Shown here piece by piece: positions 53,225-63,089 of a DNA stretch of 64,000 nucleotides. The translations under genes and the position numbers were made by a program. Below the pieces are notes generated by a model that had not been told where the DNA came from, did no database searches, and saw only the letters and a list, made by a program, of their open reading frames with translations. The stretch's first letter is position 1; the number at the start of each line of letters is the position of its first letter. Source of the DNA: Palauibacter sp022826685 (lineage in GTDB: Bacteria; Gemmatimonadota; Gemmatimonadetes; Palauibacterales; Palauibacteraceae). The DNA lies in the NCBI RefSeq assembly GCF_965221685.1, contig NZ_OZ244907.1, one strand, 5' to 3'.

Positions 53225-55008
53225 GCGGGACCCGGCAGCCGGTTCTCGCGGCCCTCGCCGCCGTCATCCTCGCCGGCGGCCTCGGGTTGGTCCTGGCCGT
53301 CGCCGCGGGCCGGGTGGCGGGCGCACGGACGGCTGCGGCGGAAGCCGAGGCTCGCATGGCCGCCGCGCTCTGGGAAGAGGACGGGGGCAGCGACCAGGTG
53401 GTGGCCGGGCTGCTGGGCGAGCGAGCCACGATCGTTGGAGCCGGGGAGGGAGCCGGCGGGACGGGGGCTTTTGCGTACGAGGCGGGCGCGCTCGACCCCG
53501 CCGTCCGGATCGCCGTCGCGCCGCGCCGCGCCGGTGGTCCCGGGACGACCTTCCCCCTCGCCGCCACGGCCATCGCGCTCGCGGCCGTGGCGCTCATCGC
53601 CGGCTGGGCCGCGGCGCGGCGCCGCGGGCCGACGCGCGGACGTTATCCGACCGGCATCGCGCTCCTCTCCGTCGGCTGCATCGCCCTGGCCACGATCACC
53701 GCCGGACGTTGGGCGGACCGCGAACTCCGCGCGCTGAGCGCCGCCACGGTGGCTCAGGGCGCGCGCGCCGTCGGACTCGCCATGGCGACGGGTGCGGATC
53801 CGGCCCGCGCCGCCCGGGTCGCCCACCTCTCGTGGGCCGAGGACCGTTCGCTGGAGGCCGCGGACGAGCAGTGGACGATGCCGCCCGGCGTGGCGGCGGC
53901 CATCGCCGCGCGGCCCGACCGCGGCGCGGCGCTGCCCGCCGACACGCCCGCGGGTGCGCCGTACACGGTGGAGGCGGACGGCGCCACCTGGCACGCGGTT
54001 CGCGCGGGCGACGTCCACCTCGCCTTCCTCGGACACGAACGCACGGCCTCGCCCACCCTCCCGCTGGCTGCCGCGGGCGCGCTCGCCGCCCTGCTCGTGG
54101 CGCTCGTTCTCCACCTCGCGCAGCTCGCAGCCCGCCCCCGGGCCCTGCGCCGAACGCTGGCGGCGTGGGGCCTCCTCACCCCGGCGGCGGCCCTCATCCT
54201 CGCGTTCACCCTCGGACCACTTCTCTTCTCCCTGTGGATCTCACTCCACGAATGGCGCCTAATCGACCCCGCGCCACTCTTCCTCGGACTCGACAACTAC
54301 GGCGGGCTGCTCCAGGACGGCGAATGGTGGTCGGCGATCGGAAACACGGCGCTGTTCACGCTGCACGTACCCGCCGCGATGGCCCTCGCCCTCGCTCTGG
54401 CGCTCCTCACCCGAGGGTCGCGCCGCGCCATGCGCTGGGCCCGGCTCGCCCTCTTCCTGCCCGGCATCACGAGCGTGGCGGCGATCGCGGTGGTGTGGAA
54501 GTGGCTGCTGAGCGACCGGTACGGACTGCTGAACCGCGGTCTGGCGGGCGCCGGGCTCGAGTCCGTCCCGTGGCTCACGTCGCCCGACACCGCGCTCGTC
54601 AGCCTGATGCTGATCGGCATCTGGATGGTCGTGGGCTACCAGATGGTTATTTTTCAAGCAGGCCTCGCCGCCATCCCGCGCGACTGGTACGACGCGGCCC
54701 GGGTCGACGGCGCGGGACCGTGGCAGCGCTTCCGCCACGTCACTCTGCCCGGCCTGCGCCATACCCTGTTCTTCGTGCTCGTCACGTCCGTCATCGGCTC
54801 CTTCCAGGTGTTCGGACTCGTCTACGTGATGACCGAGGGCGGCCCGCTGGGCGCCACGGACGTCGCTGTCTACCACATCTACCGTGAGGCGTGGGAGTTC
54901 CTGCAGTTCGGCAACGCGGCGGCGATGAGCTGGATGCTGTTCGCGGTCGTCTTCGCCGCCACCTGGCTGCACTTCCGCTTCCTCGACACACGGCGCGCCC
55001 ATGGCTGA
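53218..55008 (+). CDS. sugar ABC transporter permease with large N-terminal membrane/periplasmic extension
   Basis: A 596-residue inner-membrane protein. Residues about 310-596 are a normal MalF-type permease with the EAA loop at IPRDWYDAARVDGAGPWQRF. Residues 1-305 are extra. They hold TM1 (VLAALAAVILAGGLGLVLAV), a loop, two helices near 117-165 (FPLAATAIALAAVALIAGW), a second loop of about 115 residues containing DGATWHAVRAGDVHLAFLGH, and a fourth helix near 285. This layout recalls sensor input regions rather than known permeases. There is no sign of a frameshift joining two genes. It overlaps both neighbours. Confidence 0.88.
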   Translation: MVSGTRQPVLAALAAVILAGGLGLVLAVAAGRVAGARTAAAEAEARMAAALWEEDGGSDQVVAGLLGERATIVGAGEGAGGTGAFAYEAGALDPAVRIAVAPRRAGGPGTTFPLAATAIALAAVALIAGWAAARRRGPTRGRYPTGIALLSVGCIALATITAGRWADRELRALSAATVAQGARAVGLAMATGADPARAARVAHLSWAEDRSLEAADEQWTMPPGVAAAIAARPDRGAALPADTPAGAPYTVEADGATWHAVRAGDVHLAFLGHERTASPTLPLAAAGALAALLVALVLHLAQLAARPRALRRTLAAWGLLTPAAALILAFTLGPLLFSLWISLHEWRLIDPAPLFLGLDNYGGLLQDGEWWSAIGNTALFTLHVPAAMALALALALLTRGSRRAMRWARLALFLPGITSVAAIAVVWKWLLSDRYGLLNRGLAGAGLESVPWLTSPDTALVSLMLIGIWMVVGYQMVIFQAGLAAIPRDWYDAARVDGAGPWQRFRHVTLPGLRHTLFFVLVTSVIGSFQVFGLVYVMTEGGPLGATDVAVYHIYREAWEFLQFGNAAAMSWMLFAVVFAATWLHFRFLDTRRAHG

Positions 55009-55819
55009 GCGCACCCTCCCCCGGACGGCGCGCGGGCTCCTGCTCGCCGCGGCGTGCCTCGTCATGGCGGCGCCCTTCGCGTGGATGGGCCTGACGAGCC
55101 TCATGGGACAGCTCGAGGTGTTCGCCGGCGGGGGCCTCCTGCCGCGCGCGCCCCGCTGGTCGAACTATCCCGAGGCGCTGACGGTCCAGCCCTTCGGGCG
55201 CTACTTCCTGAACTCGCTCGTGTTCGCGACCGCGGTGGCGGCGGGCCAGGTCGCGACCTCCGCCACGGCCGGGTACGCCTTCGCCCGCCTCGAATTTCCC
55301 GGGCGGGACGGGCTCTTCATGCTCTTCCTGTCGACGATGATGGTGCCCGCGGTCGTCGTTCTCATCCCCCGCTTCCTCATGATCGAGGCCCTCGGCTGGA
55401 TCGACACCTACCAGGGGCTCGTCTCCACCGAACTCGTCTCGGTGTGGGGCATCTTCCTCATGCGGCAGTATTTCCGGACGGTGCCCCGCGAGCTGGAGGA
55501 CGCCGCGCGCGTGGACGGCGCCGGACGCGTGCGCATCTTTTGGAGCGTCGCCCTGCCCCTCGCGAAGCCCGCCGTGGCCACGCTCGCCCTGTTCGCGTTC
55601 GTCGACGCGTGGAAGAACCTGCTGTGGCCGCTGCTCGTCACCCGCTCCATGGAGATGCGCGTCGTCGAGGTGGGGATCGCCGCCTTCCATTCGACCTACG
55701 AGATCAACTGGCCTTACCAGATGGCGGCCGGCGTCATCGCCGTGCTGCCCATCGCGCTCCTGTTCCTCTTCACCCAGCGCTATTTCGTGCGCGGCATCCA
55801 ACTGGAGGGGATCCGGTAG
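55001..55819 (+). CDS. sugar ABC transporter permease, MalG type
   Basis: A 272-residue inner-membrane permease with six helices. The EAA motif is at VPRELEDAARVDGAGRVRIF, preceded by WGIFLMRQYF. The start overlaps the larger permease by eight bases. Together with the ATPase and binding protein it completes a type I carbohydrate importer. The N terminus (TARGLLLAAACLVMAAPFAW) is the first membrane helix. Confidence 0.94.
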   Translation: MAERTLPRTARGLLLAAACLVMAAPFAWMGLTSLMGQLEVFAGGGLLPRAPRWSNYPEALTVQPFGRYFLNSLVFATAVAAGQVATSATAGYAFARLEFPGRDGLFMLFLSTMMVPAVVVLIPRFLMIEALGWIDTYQGLVSTELVSVWGIFLMRQYFRTVPRELEDAARVDGAGRVRIFWSVALPLAKPAVATLALFAFVDAWKNLLWPLLVTRSMEMRVVEVGIAAFHSTYEINWPYQMAAGVIAVLPIALLFLFTQRYFVRGIQLEGIR

Positions 55820-55849
55820 CGTGGTCCGCGCCAGAACCCGATCCGGTCC

Positions 55850-57826
55850 ATGATGCACGTCGGGGCGCTCGAGGCGCGCCGATGGGCCGGGCTCGTGTTC
55901 GCGCCCGGACCCGGTGAAGGGATCGGCCTCCGGCTCGTCTTCACCACCCCCGACGGCGAGCGCCGGGACCTGGAGGACTGGTACTGGATGGTCTCCCGCG
56001 TCGGTCCCCACGCGCCGGACGGATGCTACGCGCGAATGGAGTTCGACCTCGCCGCCGAGCCGTCTCCCGCGTCCCGCCCCGGAGAAAGCACGCTCATCCT
56101 GGAGTGGTCGCGCCGCGAGGATGCCGTGGCGCTTCGGGCGGTGGCGCGGGCGCCGGGCCGGGTGGAGTTGGTGGGCGACGATCCGTGGGGATGGAAGACG
56201 GTGTGGGAGGACGCGTCCGACGGCTGGCGGGCCGCGCTGGGAGGCGTGGAGATCGCAGCCGCCTTCGCACCTCGGGAGAGGGAATGCGTGGCCGCCGTGG
56301 TCGCCTGGGAGCCGGGGGAGGGGCAGTCCGGATCCGCGGCCTCCCTGGGCCGTGCCCGGCGCCTTCTCTCCGGACTGAACGACTGGATCGACGACGCGCG
56401 CGCCGACTGGGATCGTCGCCGGCCGCGTTCGTCGGGGGCCGCGGAAGGACTCGTCGAGGCCGTCACGGACAACCTGATGTGGACCGTTCTCCTGCAGCCG
56501 GAAACCGGACGCCTGTACGCGCCGGCCGGACGCCGCTGGATCTTCCCGAAGCCGGCGGACGGGACACCGCAGTCGAGCGCGCCGGATCCCGACGACTGGA
56601 CGGTCTTCGGGTGGGATTCCTTCTTCAACGCCCTCGCGCTCGCCACCGCGTCGGGGCGTCTGGCCTGGGACGCTCTCCTCGCCGGGGTCGAGTCGCGCTA
56701 CCCGAACGGGAACGTGCCCAACTGGAGGAGCCGTCTCGGCGGCACGCTCGACCGCTCGCAGCCCCCGGTCGGGTCCTTCGCGGCCCTGAAGCTGCACCTT
56801 GTCTGCCCCGATGCGGACGCGCTCGCGGCGGCGTGGCCCGGGCTCCGTGCGTGGAACGACTGGTGGGTGGCCGACAAGGGCGGGCACCCGCGCCGCGAGG
56901 GGCTCACGCCCGGACTGTTCGCGTGGGGTTCGGATACCGCCCTGGTCCCGGAGCGCGGGCGGCTCCCGGAGTGGGAAGTCGGCGCGAGCGGCCACCAGCG
57001 GGCGGCGTGGGAATCGGGCCAGGATGACCTCCCGCTGTGGGACGACGTGGAATGGGATCCGGGGCGGGAAGTCCTCGCCATGTCCGCCGTCGATCTGTGC
57101 AGCTACCGCGCCCTGGATCTCGAGTGCCTGTCCCGGATCGCGCGCATCCTCGGCGAGGCGGCGGAGGCGGATCGGCTGGAGGTTGAGCGTCGCCGCCTCG
57201 TCGAAACGATGAACCGAGTGCTGTGGTCCGACGCCGCCGGGCTCTACCTCGACGAACTGCCCGGCGGCCGCTCGCCGCGCGTGGCGGCGTCGAACTTCCT
57301 TCCCCTGATCGCCGGCGTGCCATCGGCGCGGCAGGCGCGGCGCATGGTCGACGTGCTGCGCGATCCCGCGCGCTTCCGGGGAGAGTGGATGCTGCCCACG
57401 ATCTCGCGCGACGACCCCGCGTTCGACGACCAGCAGTACTGGCGCGGCTCCATCTGGCCGCCCATGAATTACCTCGTGCTGCACGGACTGCGGCGCTACG
57501 GGTTCGACGAATTCGCCAGCGAGCTGGCGTGGAAAGGGGCGCTCATGTTTCTCGCCGACCGTCGGCGCACGGGGTTCTGCCGCGAGAACTTCGACGCGCG
57601 CACCGGCCGGGGGCGGGGCCGGCGCTTCCAGAGTTGGGGGCCGCTGTTCGCGCTGGGCGCGATCGAGGAGTTCGTCGACGCGTGTCCATGGCGCGGATTG
57701 CGCAGCGGCTCGCGGCTGCCCGCGTTCGTCGCTCGCGGGGAGGCCGCGGTCGACGGCGCGGTCCGGCCTCGCGTTGAAGGGCTCCGCGTCGCGGGTGAGG
57801 CGCGAACGGTCGAGTTGTCCCGATGA
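55850..57826 (+). CDS. second (alpha/alpha)6 glycosidase, trehalase/GH63-like
   Basis: A 658-residue protein without a signal peptide, so cytoplasmic. An N-terminal beta-rich domain of about 190 residues is followed by a six-hairpin barrel with FGWDSFFNALALATASGR near residue 260, YPNGNVPNWRSRLGGTLDRS, FNxRTGRG-type GFCRENFDARTGRGRG and QQYWRGSIWPPMNYLVLHGL. These match MGH1-like/GH63 exo-alpha-glycosidases. It differs clearly from the enzyme at the operon start, so the two probably act on different linkages or chain lengths. Two consecutive ATGs begin at 55850. It overlaps the next gene as ATGA. Confidence 0.85.
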   Translation: MMHVGALEARRWAGLVFAPGPGEGIGLRLVFTTPDGERRDLEDWYWMVSRVGPHAPDGCYARMEFDLAAEPSPASRPGESTLILEWSRREDAVALRAVARAPGRVELVGDDPWGWKTVWEDASDGWRAALGGVEIAAAFAPRERECVAAVVAWEPGEGQSGSAASLGRARRLLSGLNDWIDDARADWDRRRPRSSGAAEGLVEAVTDNLMWTVLLQPETGRLYAPAGRRWIFPKPADGTPQSSAPDPDDWTVFGWDSFFNALALATASGRLAWDALLAGVESRYPNGNVPNWRSRLGGTLDRSQPPVGSFAALKLHLVCPDADALAAAWPGLRAWNDWWVADKGGHPRREGLTPGLFAWGSDTALVPERGRLPEWEVGASGHQRAAWESGQDDLPLWDDVEWDPGREVLAMSAVDLCSYRALDLECLSRIARILGEAAEADRLEVERRRLVETMNRVLWSDAAGLYLDELPGGRSPRVAASNFLPLIAGVPSARQARRMVDVLRDPARFRGEWMLPTISRDDPAFDDQQYWRGSIWPPMNYLVLHGLRRYGFDEFASELAWKGALMFLADRRRTGFCRENFDARTGRGRGRRFQSWGPLFALGAIEEFVDACPWRGLRSGSRLPAFVARGEAAVDGAVRPRVEGLRVAGEARTVELSR

Positions 57827-60033
57827 GCGGGACCGGGCCGACCGGCGGCGCGCGACCGGCCGACCGCCCGGAGCGCCCGACGCTGGTCATCCTCGCCGCA
57901 GGGCGATCCACCCGGTTCGGTCGCGCCAAGCAGCTCGAACCGGTGGGGCCGGGCGGCGCTGCGCTGCTCGAATACACCGTGTACGACGCCGTGCGCGCGG
58001 GGTTCGGGCGTTTCGTGCTCGTGGTGAGGGAGACTCAGCGCGACGAGTTCGAGACCCGCCTGCGTCCGCTGCGGGATGCGGGGATCTCCCTCTCCTTCGC
58101 CTTCCAGCGTCTCGTTGACGCGGACCTCGTCCCGCTCCCGCCGCCCGGGCGCGTCCGGCCCTGGGGCACGGGATTCGCCGTGCTGGCCGCGGCGGCCGCC
58201 CTGCCCCGCCAGGGCCCGTTCGCCGTCTGCAACGCGGACGACTTCTACGGGCGGGTCGCGCACGAGCGCCTGGCGCACGCGCTCGCGGCTTCTCCCCCGG
58301 GCATCCGCGCCTTCGCGGCGACCTCCCCCCTGGCCGACACCCTCTCGACCTTCGGCGGCGTGTCGCGCGGCCTGTGCGAAGCGGGGCCCGACGGCGCACT
58401 GCTCCGCATGACCGAAGGCCTGGATCTGCGCCTCGACGGCGATGCGTCGCGGACGGGCAACGGCGCTGAATCCCCGGCCGCCCCGCCCGGCGTCGTCGGC
58501 CGCACCGCCTCGGGCGCGGCCGTCCGGGTCGACGCGGACAGTCCGGCGTGCATGGGCCTGTGGGGCTTCTTCCCCGATATCCTGCCCCTGCTGGAGGAGC
58601 GCTTCCGGGACTTCCTCGCGGCCTCCCCGGGGATCGAGGACGAGTTCTACCTGTCGGAAGCCGTCGGCGATCTGGCCGCCGCCGAACGGACGCGCTGCGG
58701 CCTCGTGCCCGTAGGGCCGGGGTGGATGGGGGTCACCTTCCCCGAAGACCGCGAGCGCGTCGCCGTCTCACTCCGCCAACTGACCGAGGCCGGCGCGTAT
58801 CCCGCCGATCTCTGGACGCCGCAGGTTCGCCCGGAGCCGCTCCGCGCGGCGCAGGCGTCGCTCTTCGGTCCCCCGCCGGCGCCGCCCGGTGGGCTCGCGA
58901 CCGCTCCGGGGCGCATCAACCTGATCGGAGAGCACATCGACTACAACGGTCTGCCCGTGCTGCCGATGGCTCTCGACCGGCACGTCCACCTGGACTTCGA
59001 GGGGGCCGAGCACGCGACGGTCGAACTCGAAGGCGACGCCGCTCACGGTTCGTTCGCCTTCCGGCTGGACCGCGCGATCGCATCCGCTCCCCGGGGACAC
59101 TGGTCGAACTATGTGAGAGCCGCGGCCAGGGGGTTGCTGGACCACGGCGTGGGACTGAGGCGAGGCATCCGCGGCACGGTCACGGGCACCCTGCCGGTGG
59201 CGGAGGGGCTGTCGTCCTCGTCCGCGCTCGTGGTCGCGTCCGCGCTGGCCCTGCTGCACGCCAACGAAGCGGAGGTGGAGACGCTGGAACTCGCGGCGCT
59301 CCTCGCCCGCGCCGAGCGTTACGTCGGGGTGCAGGGCGGCGGGATGGACCAGGCGGCGTCGCTCTGTGGGAAGGAAGGGCACGCCCTGCGGGTCGACTTC
59401 GGGCCGCTGCGCGTGACCCCGGTGCCGGTGCCGGAGGGATGGCGGTGGGTCGTCGCCTCGTCGTTGGCGCGCGCGGAGAAGGCGGGCGCGGTACGCGAGT
59501 TGTACAACGAGCGGCGGGCCCAGTGCGCGGAGGCCCTCGAACGGGTTGGCCGGACATCCTGGCCCGAGGTGGTGGAAGCCGACGAGGACGAGTTCGCGTC
59601 CATCCTGGCCGGGGCCGGGAAGTCCCTGCCGCTCACGTTGTCGAGGCGCTTTCGTCACGTGGCCACGGAGGGTCGCCGGGTGACCGAGGCCGAGCGCGCG
59701 CTTCGCAGCGAGAACATGGCCGCCTTCGGCCGGTTGATGAACGCGTCGCACGCGAGCCTGCGCGATGACTTCAGCGTGAGCACGCAGGCGCTCGACGAGA
59801 TCGTGAGTGTGGCGCTCGACGCGGGCGCGGCCGGCGCGCGGCTCACGGGCGCGGGATTCGGCGGCTGCGTGGTCGCGCTCTGCCGCGCGAACCGGGCGAA
59901 GGCCGTGATCGAGGCGTTGATCGATCGCTTTTACGCCTCCCGCGGAGGGGTCGACCGCCGCGCCCTGTTCGTCGCCGACGCCGCCGGCGGCGCCACCGTA
60001 ACGAGCGAAGGAGGTGTCACATGTTGCGATTGA
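57823..60033 (+). CDS. fused sugar-phosphate nucleotidyltransferase and galactokinase
   Basis: A 736-residue bifunctional protein. Residues about 18-330 are an NTP-transferase domain (VILAAGRSTRFGRAKQLEPV, active-site Asp in AVCNADDFYGRV, WGTGFAVLAAAAAL). Residues about 350-736 are a GHMP galactokinase with the signature GRINLIGEHIDYNGLPVLP, ATP loop VAEGLSSSSALVVASALAL near 461, GVQGGGMDQAASL with the catalytic Asp, and LTGAGFGGCVVALC. It may turn a sugar into its 1-phosphate and then an NDP-sugar, as fucokinase/GDP-fucose pyrophosphorylase does with a similar domain order. Sugar and nucleotide are inferred, not shown. Confidence 0.9.
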   Translation: MSGTGPTGGARPADRPERPTLVILAAGRSTRFGRAKQLEPVGPGGAALLEYTVYDAVRAGFGRFVLVVRETQRDEFETRLRPLRDAGISLSFAFQRLVDADLVPLPPPGRVRPWGTGFAVLAAAAALPRQGPFAVCNADDFYGRVAHERLAHALAASPPGIRAFAATSPLADTLSTFGGVSRGLCEAGPDGALLRMTEGLDLRLDGDASRTGNGAESPAAPPGVVGRTASGAAVRVDADSPACMGLWGFFPDILPLLEERFRDFLAASPGIEDEFYLSEAVGDLAAAERTRCGLVPVGPGWMGVTFPEDRERVAVSLRQLTEAGAYPADLWTPQVRPEPLRAAQASLFGPPPAPPGGLATAPGRINLIGEHIDYNGLPVLPMALDRHVHLDFEGAEHATVELEGDAAHGSFAFRLDRAIASAPRGHWSNYVRAAARGLLDHGVGLRRGIRGTVTGTLPVAEGLSSSSALVVASALALLHANEAEVETLELAALLARAERYVGVQGGGMDQAASLCGKEGHALRVDFGPLRVTPVPVPEGWRWVVASSLARAEKAGAVRELYNERRAQCAEALERVGRTSWPEVVEADEDEFASILAGAGKSLPLTLSRRFRHVATEGRRVTEAERALRSENMAAFGRLMNASHASLRDDFSVSTQALDEIVSVALDAGAAGARLTGAGFGGCVVALCRANRAKAVIEALIDRFYASRGGVDRRALFVADAAGGATVTSEGGVTCCD

Positions 60034-63000
60034 CGTCGCGGCGTTTGCGGGTCGCCGCGCTGGCCTCGACGGTCGGGTTCGCCGCCTTGGCCGTCGTCTC
60101 GTGCGACGCCCCCGGACCGCGCGCGCGGATCTCGGAGGAGGTGCGCGTCCTCGACACCTACCCGTTCTCGGACCCGAACCCCGTGCCGGTGCTCGCCGCC
60201 GACCGCCGGCTGTATCCCTACCACACGTTCGAGGGGTACGCGGCGACGTCGGAGCCCCGGGAGTGGAAGGTCGTGACGATGGAGAACGACCTCGTCGAAG
60301 TCTTCGTCCTTCCCGAGGTGGGCGGCAAGGTGTGGGGGGCCGTGGTGAAGGAGACGGACCACGAGTTCATCTATCGGAACGAAGTGATGAAGTTCCGGGA
60401 CATCGCGCTGCGCGGGCCGTGGACCTCGGGCGGCCTCGAGTTCAACTTCGGCGTCATCGGGCACACGCCGGCCACGGCCACGCCCGTCGACTATCTCGTG
60501 CGGGAGAACGCGGACGGGAGCGTAAGCACGATCGTCGGCGCCACGGACCTCCCGTCGCGCACGCCGTGGCGGGTCGAGATCCGCCTTCCGCCGGACCGCG
60601 CCGCCTTCGAGACGCGCGTCCTGTGGTACAACCCGACCCCGCTGGAGCAGCCCTACTACAACTGGATGACGGCGGCGGCCTTCGCGCAGGACGACCTGGA
60701 ACTGTTCGTGCCGGGGGACGCCTACCTGGAGCACTCCGGCCGGGTGCGTCCGTGGCCCGAGGATGAAGAGGGACGATTCCTGCCCCTCTACCGCAACAAC
60801 GCGTTCGGGGGACACAAGTCCTATCACGTGGTGGGGGCGCTGAACGACTTCTTCGGCGGCTACTATCACGACGAGAACTACGGATGGGGGCACTGGGCCC
60901 CGCACGAAGAGATGCCCGGGCGCAAGATGTGGCTGTGGGCGCTCTCCCGGGCGGGCGGCGTCTGGGAGGACCTGCTCACCGACACGGACGGACAGTACGT
61001 CGAGTTCCAGGCGGGGCGGCTGCACGTACAGTATTCGCCGGGCGCGGACCGCAACCCGATCTCGCAGGGCGCGTTCGATCCCCTCTCGGCCAGCCGCTGG
61101 ACCGAGACGTGGTTCCCGCTGGAAGGGACGGGCGGCCTCACCGACGCGTCTCCCCACGGCGCGATGCACGTCGAACGGGAGAGCGACCGCCTGCGGGTCG
61201 TGGTCCAGGCGTTCGGAGCGGGGACGGATACGGTGACCGTGTGGTCCGGCGGCGAACAGGTCGGCGCGCGGGCGGTGGCGCTCGATCCGTTGGAGCCGTT
61301 GACGGTGGAGTTCGACGTCGAGCCGCGGCAGCCATGGCGCGTTTCCGTGTCCGGGCTCGGTCTGGAAGCGTGCTCGAACCCGGACGCGACCGGGCTCGCC
61401 GGGGTCTGCGGATTCGGCGGAGAGCCCTCCGTGTCCCGGCCGTTCGGGACGAACGCAGAGGCGTGGGACGCCCTCCCGGAGACGGACCGCCTGGTGTTCG
61501 AGGCGCGGGAACTCGCTCGGGGCCGCTTCTACGCGGAGGCGCGGGCGCTGTACGAACGGGCGCTCGCAGCGGAACCCTGGAACCGGGAGGCATTGCTGGG
61601 TCTGGGCACGCTGGCGTTGAGGTCGGCCCGCTACGAAGACGGCCTCGTCCATGCCCGGCGCGCGCTCCAGCTCGACACGTACGACCCCGAGGCCAACTTC
61701 CTCGCCGGCAACCTCTATCTCGCCTTCGGGCGCCGAGCGGATGCGCTCGACGCGTTCGGCTGGGCCGCTCGGTCGGTCGGCTTCAGGGCCGCGGCGCGCA
61801 CCCGGCTGGCTGAGCTGGCGCTCGAAGCCGGGGACCTGGCCGAGGCGCACCGTCACGCCGGGCTCGCGCTCGACCACGACCGCGTGAGCATTCCGGCTCG
61901 TGAAGTGCTGGCGATCGCGGCGCGCGTGGAGGGGGACGAAACCGGCGCGGAGCGCGCGCGGGCGGAGCTTCTGGAACTCGACCCGCTGAACCATTTCGTG
62001 CTGGCCGAGCGCTATCTCGCCGCGCGGGGGGAGGGCGACGAGACGGCTGGCGGCGCCGAGGCGGCGCGTCTCACCGCCTCAATGCGGAGCGAGTATCCGG
62101 GGCAGACGCTGCTCGAACTCGCCGTGGGCTACACGAACCGGGGGCTGCCCGGCGATGCCGCGCGCCTGCTGGAACTGGCGGACGAGGTGGGCGGCGGCTC
62201 CGTGGCCACGGCGTGGCGCGCCTTCCTGACCGGCGACGCGGAACTGCTGCGGGCCGGGGCCGATCCCGCCTTCGCCTTCCCCTACCGCGCCGAGACCCTA
62301 CCGGTCCTGCGCTGGGCAGCTGGCGAGGACCCGCACTGGGGTTGGCGCTACCTGCTGGGGCTGAACCTGTGGGCGCTCGACCGCGACGCCGAAGCGGCCG
62401 AGGCGCTGGCGACCCTGGGCGACGAGCCCGACTACGGACCCGCCTACGCGGCGCGCGCGCACCTGACGAGGGCCACGAGCGGCGACCCCGGCCCTGATTT
62501 CCACCGCGCGGTCGAGGCGGATCCCGACCACCGCCTCCTCCACATCTCCCTCATTCGGCACCTGCAGGAAACGGGACGCTGGGCGGAGGCGGGCGAGGCG
62601 TCCGGCCGGGGACGGGCACTCTTCCCGGACGACTTCAACCTCGCCCTCCTCCACGTGCGGGGCCTCCTCCAGTCCGGCGACCACGGCGAAGCGATCCGGA
62701 TCCTCGCCGACACGCACGTCCTTCCCTCGGAGAACTCCGGCGAGGCCCACCGCCTGTACGAATTCGCGCACGTCGGGGCCGCACTCGAGGAACTGGAGGC
62801 CGGCGACCGCGAGGCCGCTCGCCGTCACCTGGAGGCCGCGCTCCTGTGGCCGGAATCGCTCGGCCAGGGCCGTCCCTTCGACCCCGACGATCGGCTGGTG
62901 CGGTTCCTGTTCGACGCCGCGGCGGAAAGCCCCGATGGCGGCCCCGTGCCCGGCGCCTTCGAGACCGTCACCATCGCTTCCATGCGCGCCCGCGCCGATT

Positions 63001-63089
63001 CACTCGCCGGCGCGACCTCCCCGACCGCGGCGATCGAGCGAGCCCTCCTGCGCCGCGCCCTCGCCGCCGCCGCGCGCCCGCAACGTTAG
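60021..63089 (+). CDS. DUF5107 and TPR-repeat lipoprotein
   Basis: A 1022-residue exported protein. The signal ends in lipobox LAVVSC near residue 28. A galactose-mutarotase-like DUF5107 domain runs about 55-320 (ENDLVEVFVLPEVGGKVWGA, TSGGLEFNFGVIGHTPATAT). TPR repeats start near 490 (YAEARALYERALAAEPWNRE, ARRALQLDTYDPEANFLAGN) and continue to the end. A strong GGAGGT six bases before ATG 60021 fixes the start inside the previous gene. Proteins of this plan accompany glycan-use genes; the domain probably binds or processes sugars at the cell surface. Its stop overlaps the convergent transporter's stop. Confidence 0.88.
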   Translation: MLRLTSRRLRVAALASTVGFAALAVVSCDAPGPRARISEEVRVLDTYPFSDPNPVPVLAADRRLYPYHTFEGYAATSEPREWKVVTMENDLVEVFVLPEVGGKVWGAVVKETDHEFIYRNEVMKFRDIALRGPWTSGGLEFNFGVIGHTPATATPVDYLVRENADGSVSTIVGATDLPSRTPWRVEIRLPPDRAAFETRVLWYNPTPLEQPYYNWMTAAAFAQDDLELFVPGDAYLEHSGRVRPWPEDEEGRFLPLYRNNAFGGHKSYHVVGALNDFFGGYYHDENYGWGHWAPHEEMPGRKMWLWALSRAGGVWEDLLTDTDGQYVEFQAGRLHVQYSPGADRNPISQGAFDPLSASRWTETWFPLEGTGGLTDASPHGAMHVERESDRLRVVVQAFGAGTDTVTVWSGGEQVGARAVALDPLEPLTVEFDVEPRQPWRVSVSGLGLEACSNPDATGLAGVCGFGGEPSVSRPFGTNAEAWDALPETDRLVFEARELARGRFYAEARALYERALAAEPWNREALLGLGTLALRSARYEDGLVHARRALQLDTYDPEANFLAGNLYLAFGRRADALDAFGWAARSVGFRAAARTRLAELALEAGDLAEAHRHAGLALDHDRVSIPAREVLAIAARVEGDETGAERARAELLELDPLNHFVLAERYLAARGEGDETAGGAEAARLTASMRSEYPGQTLLELAVGYTNRGLPGDAARLLELADEVGGGSVATAWRAFLTGDAELLRAGADPAFAFPYRAETLPVLRWAAGEDPHWGWRYLLGLNLWALDRDAEAAEALATLGDEPDYGPAYAARAHLTRATSGDPGPDFHRAVEADPDHRLLHISLIRHLQETGRWAEAGEASGRGRALFPDDFNLALLHVRGLLQSGDHGEAIRILADTHVLPSENSGEAHRLYEFAHVGAALEELEAGDREAARRHLEAALLWPESLGQGRPFDPDDRLVRFLFDAAAESPDGGPVPGAFETVTIASMRARADSLAGATSPTAAIERALLRRALAAAARPQR

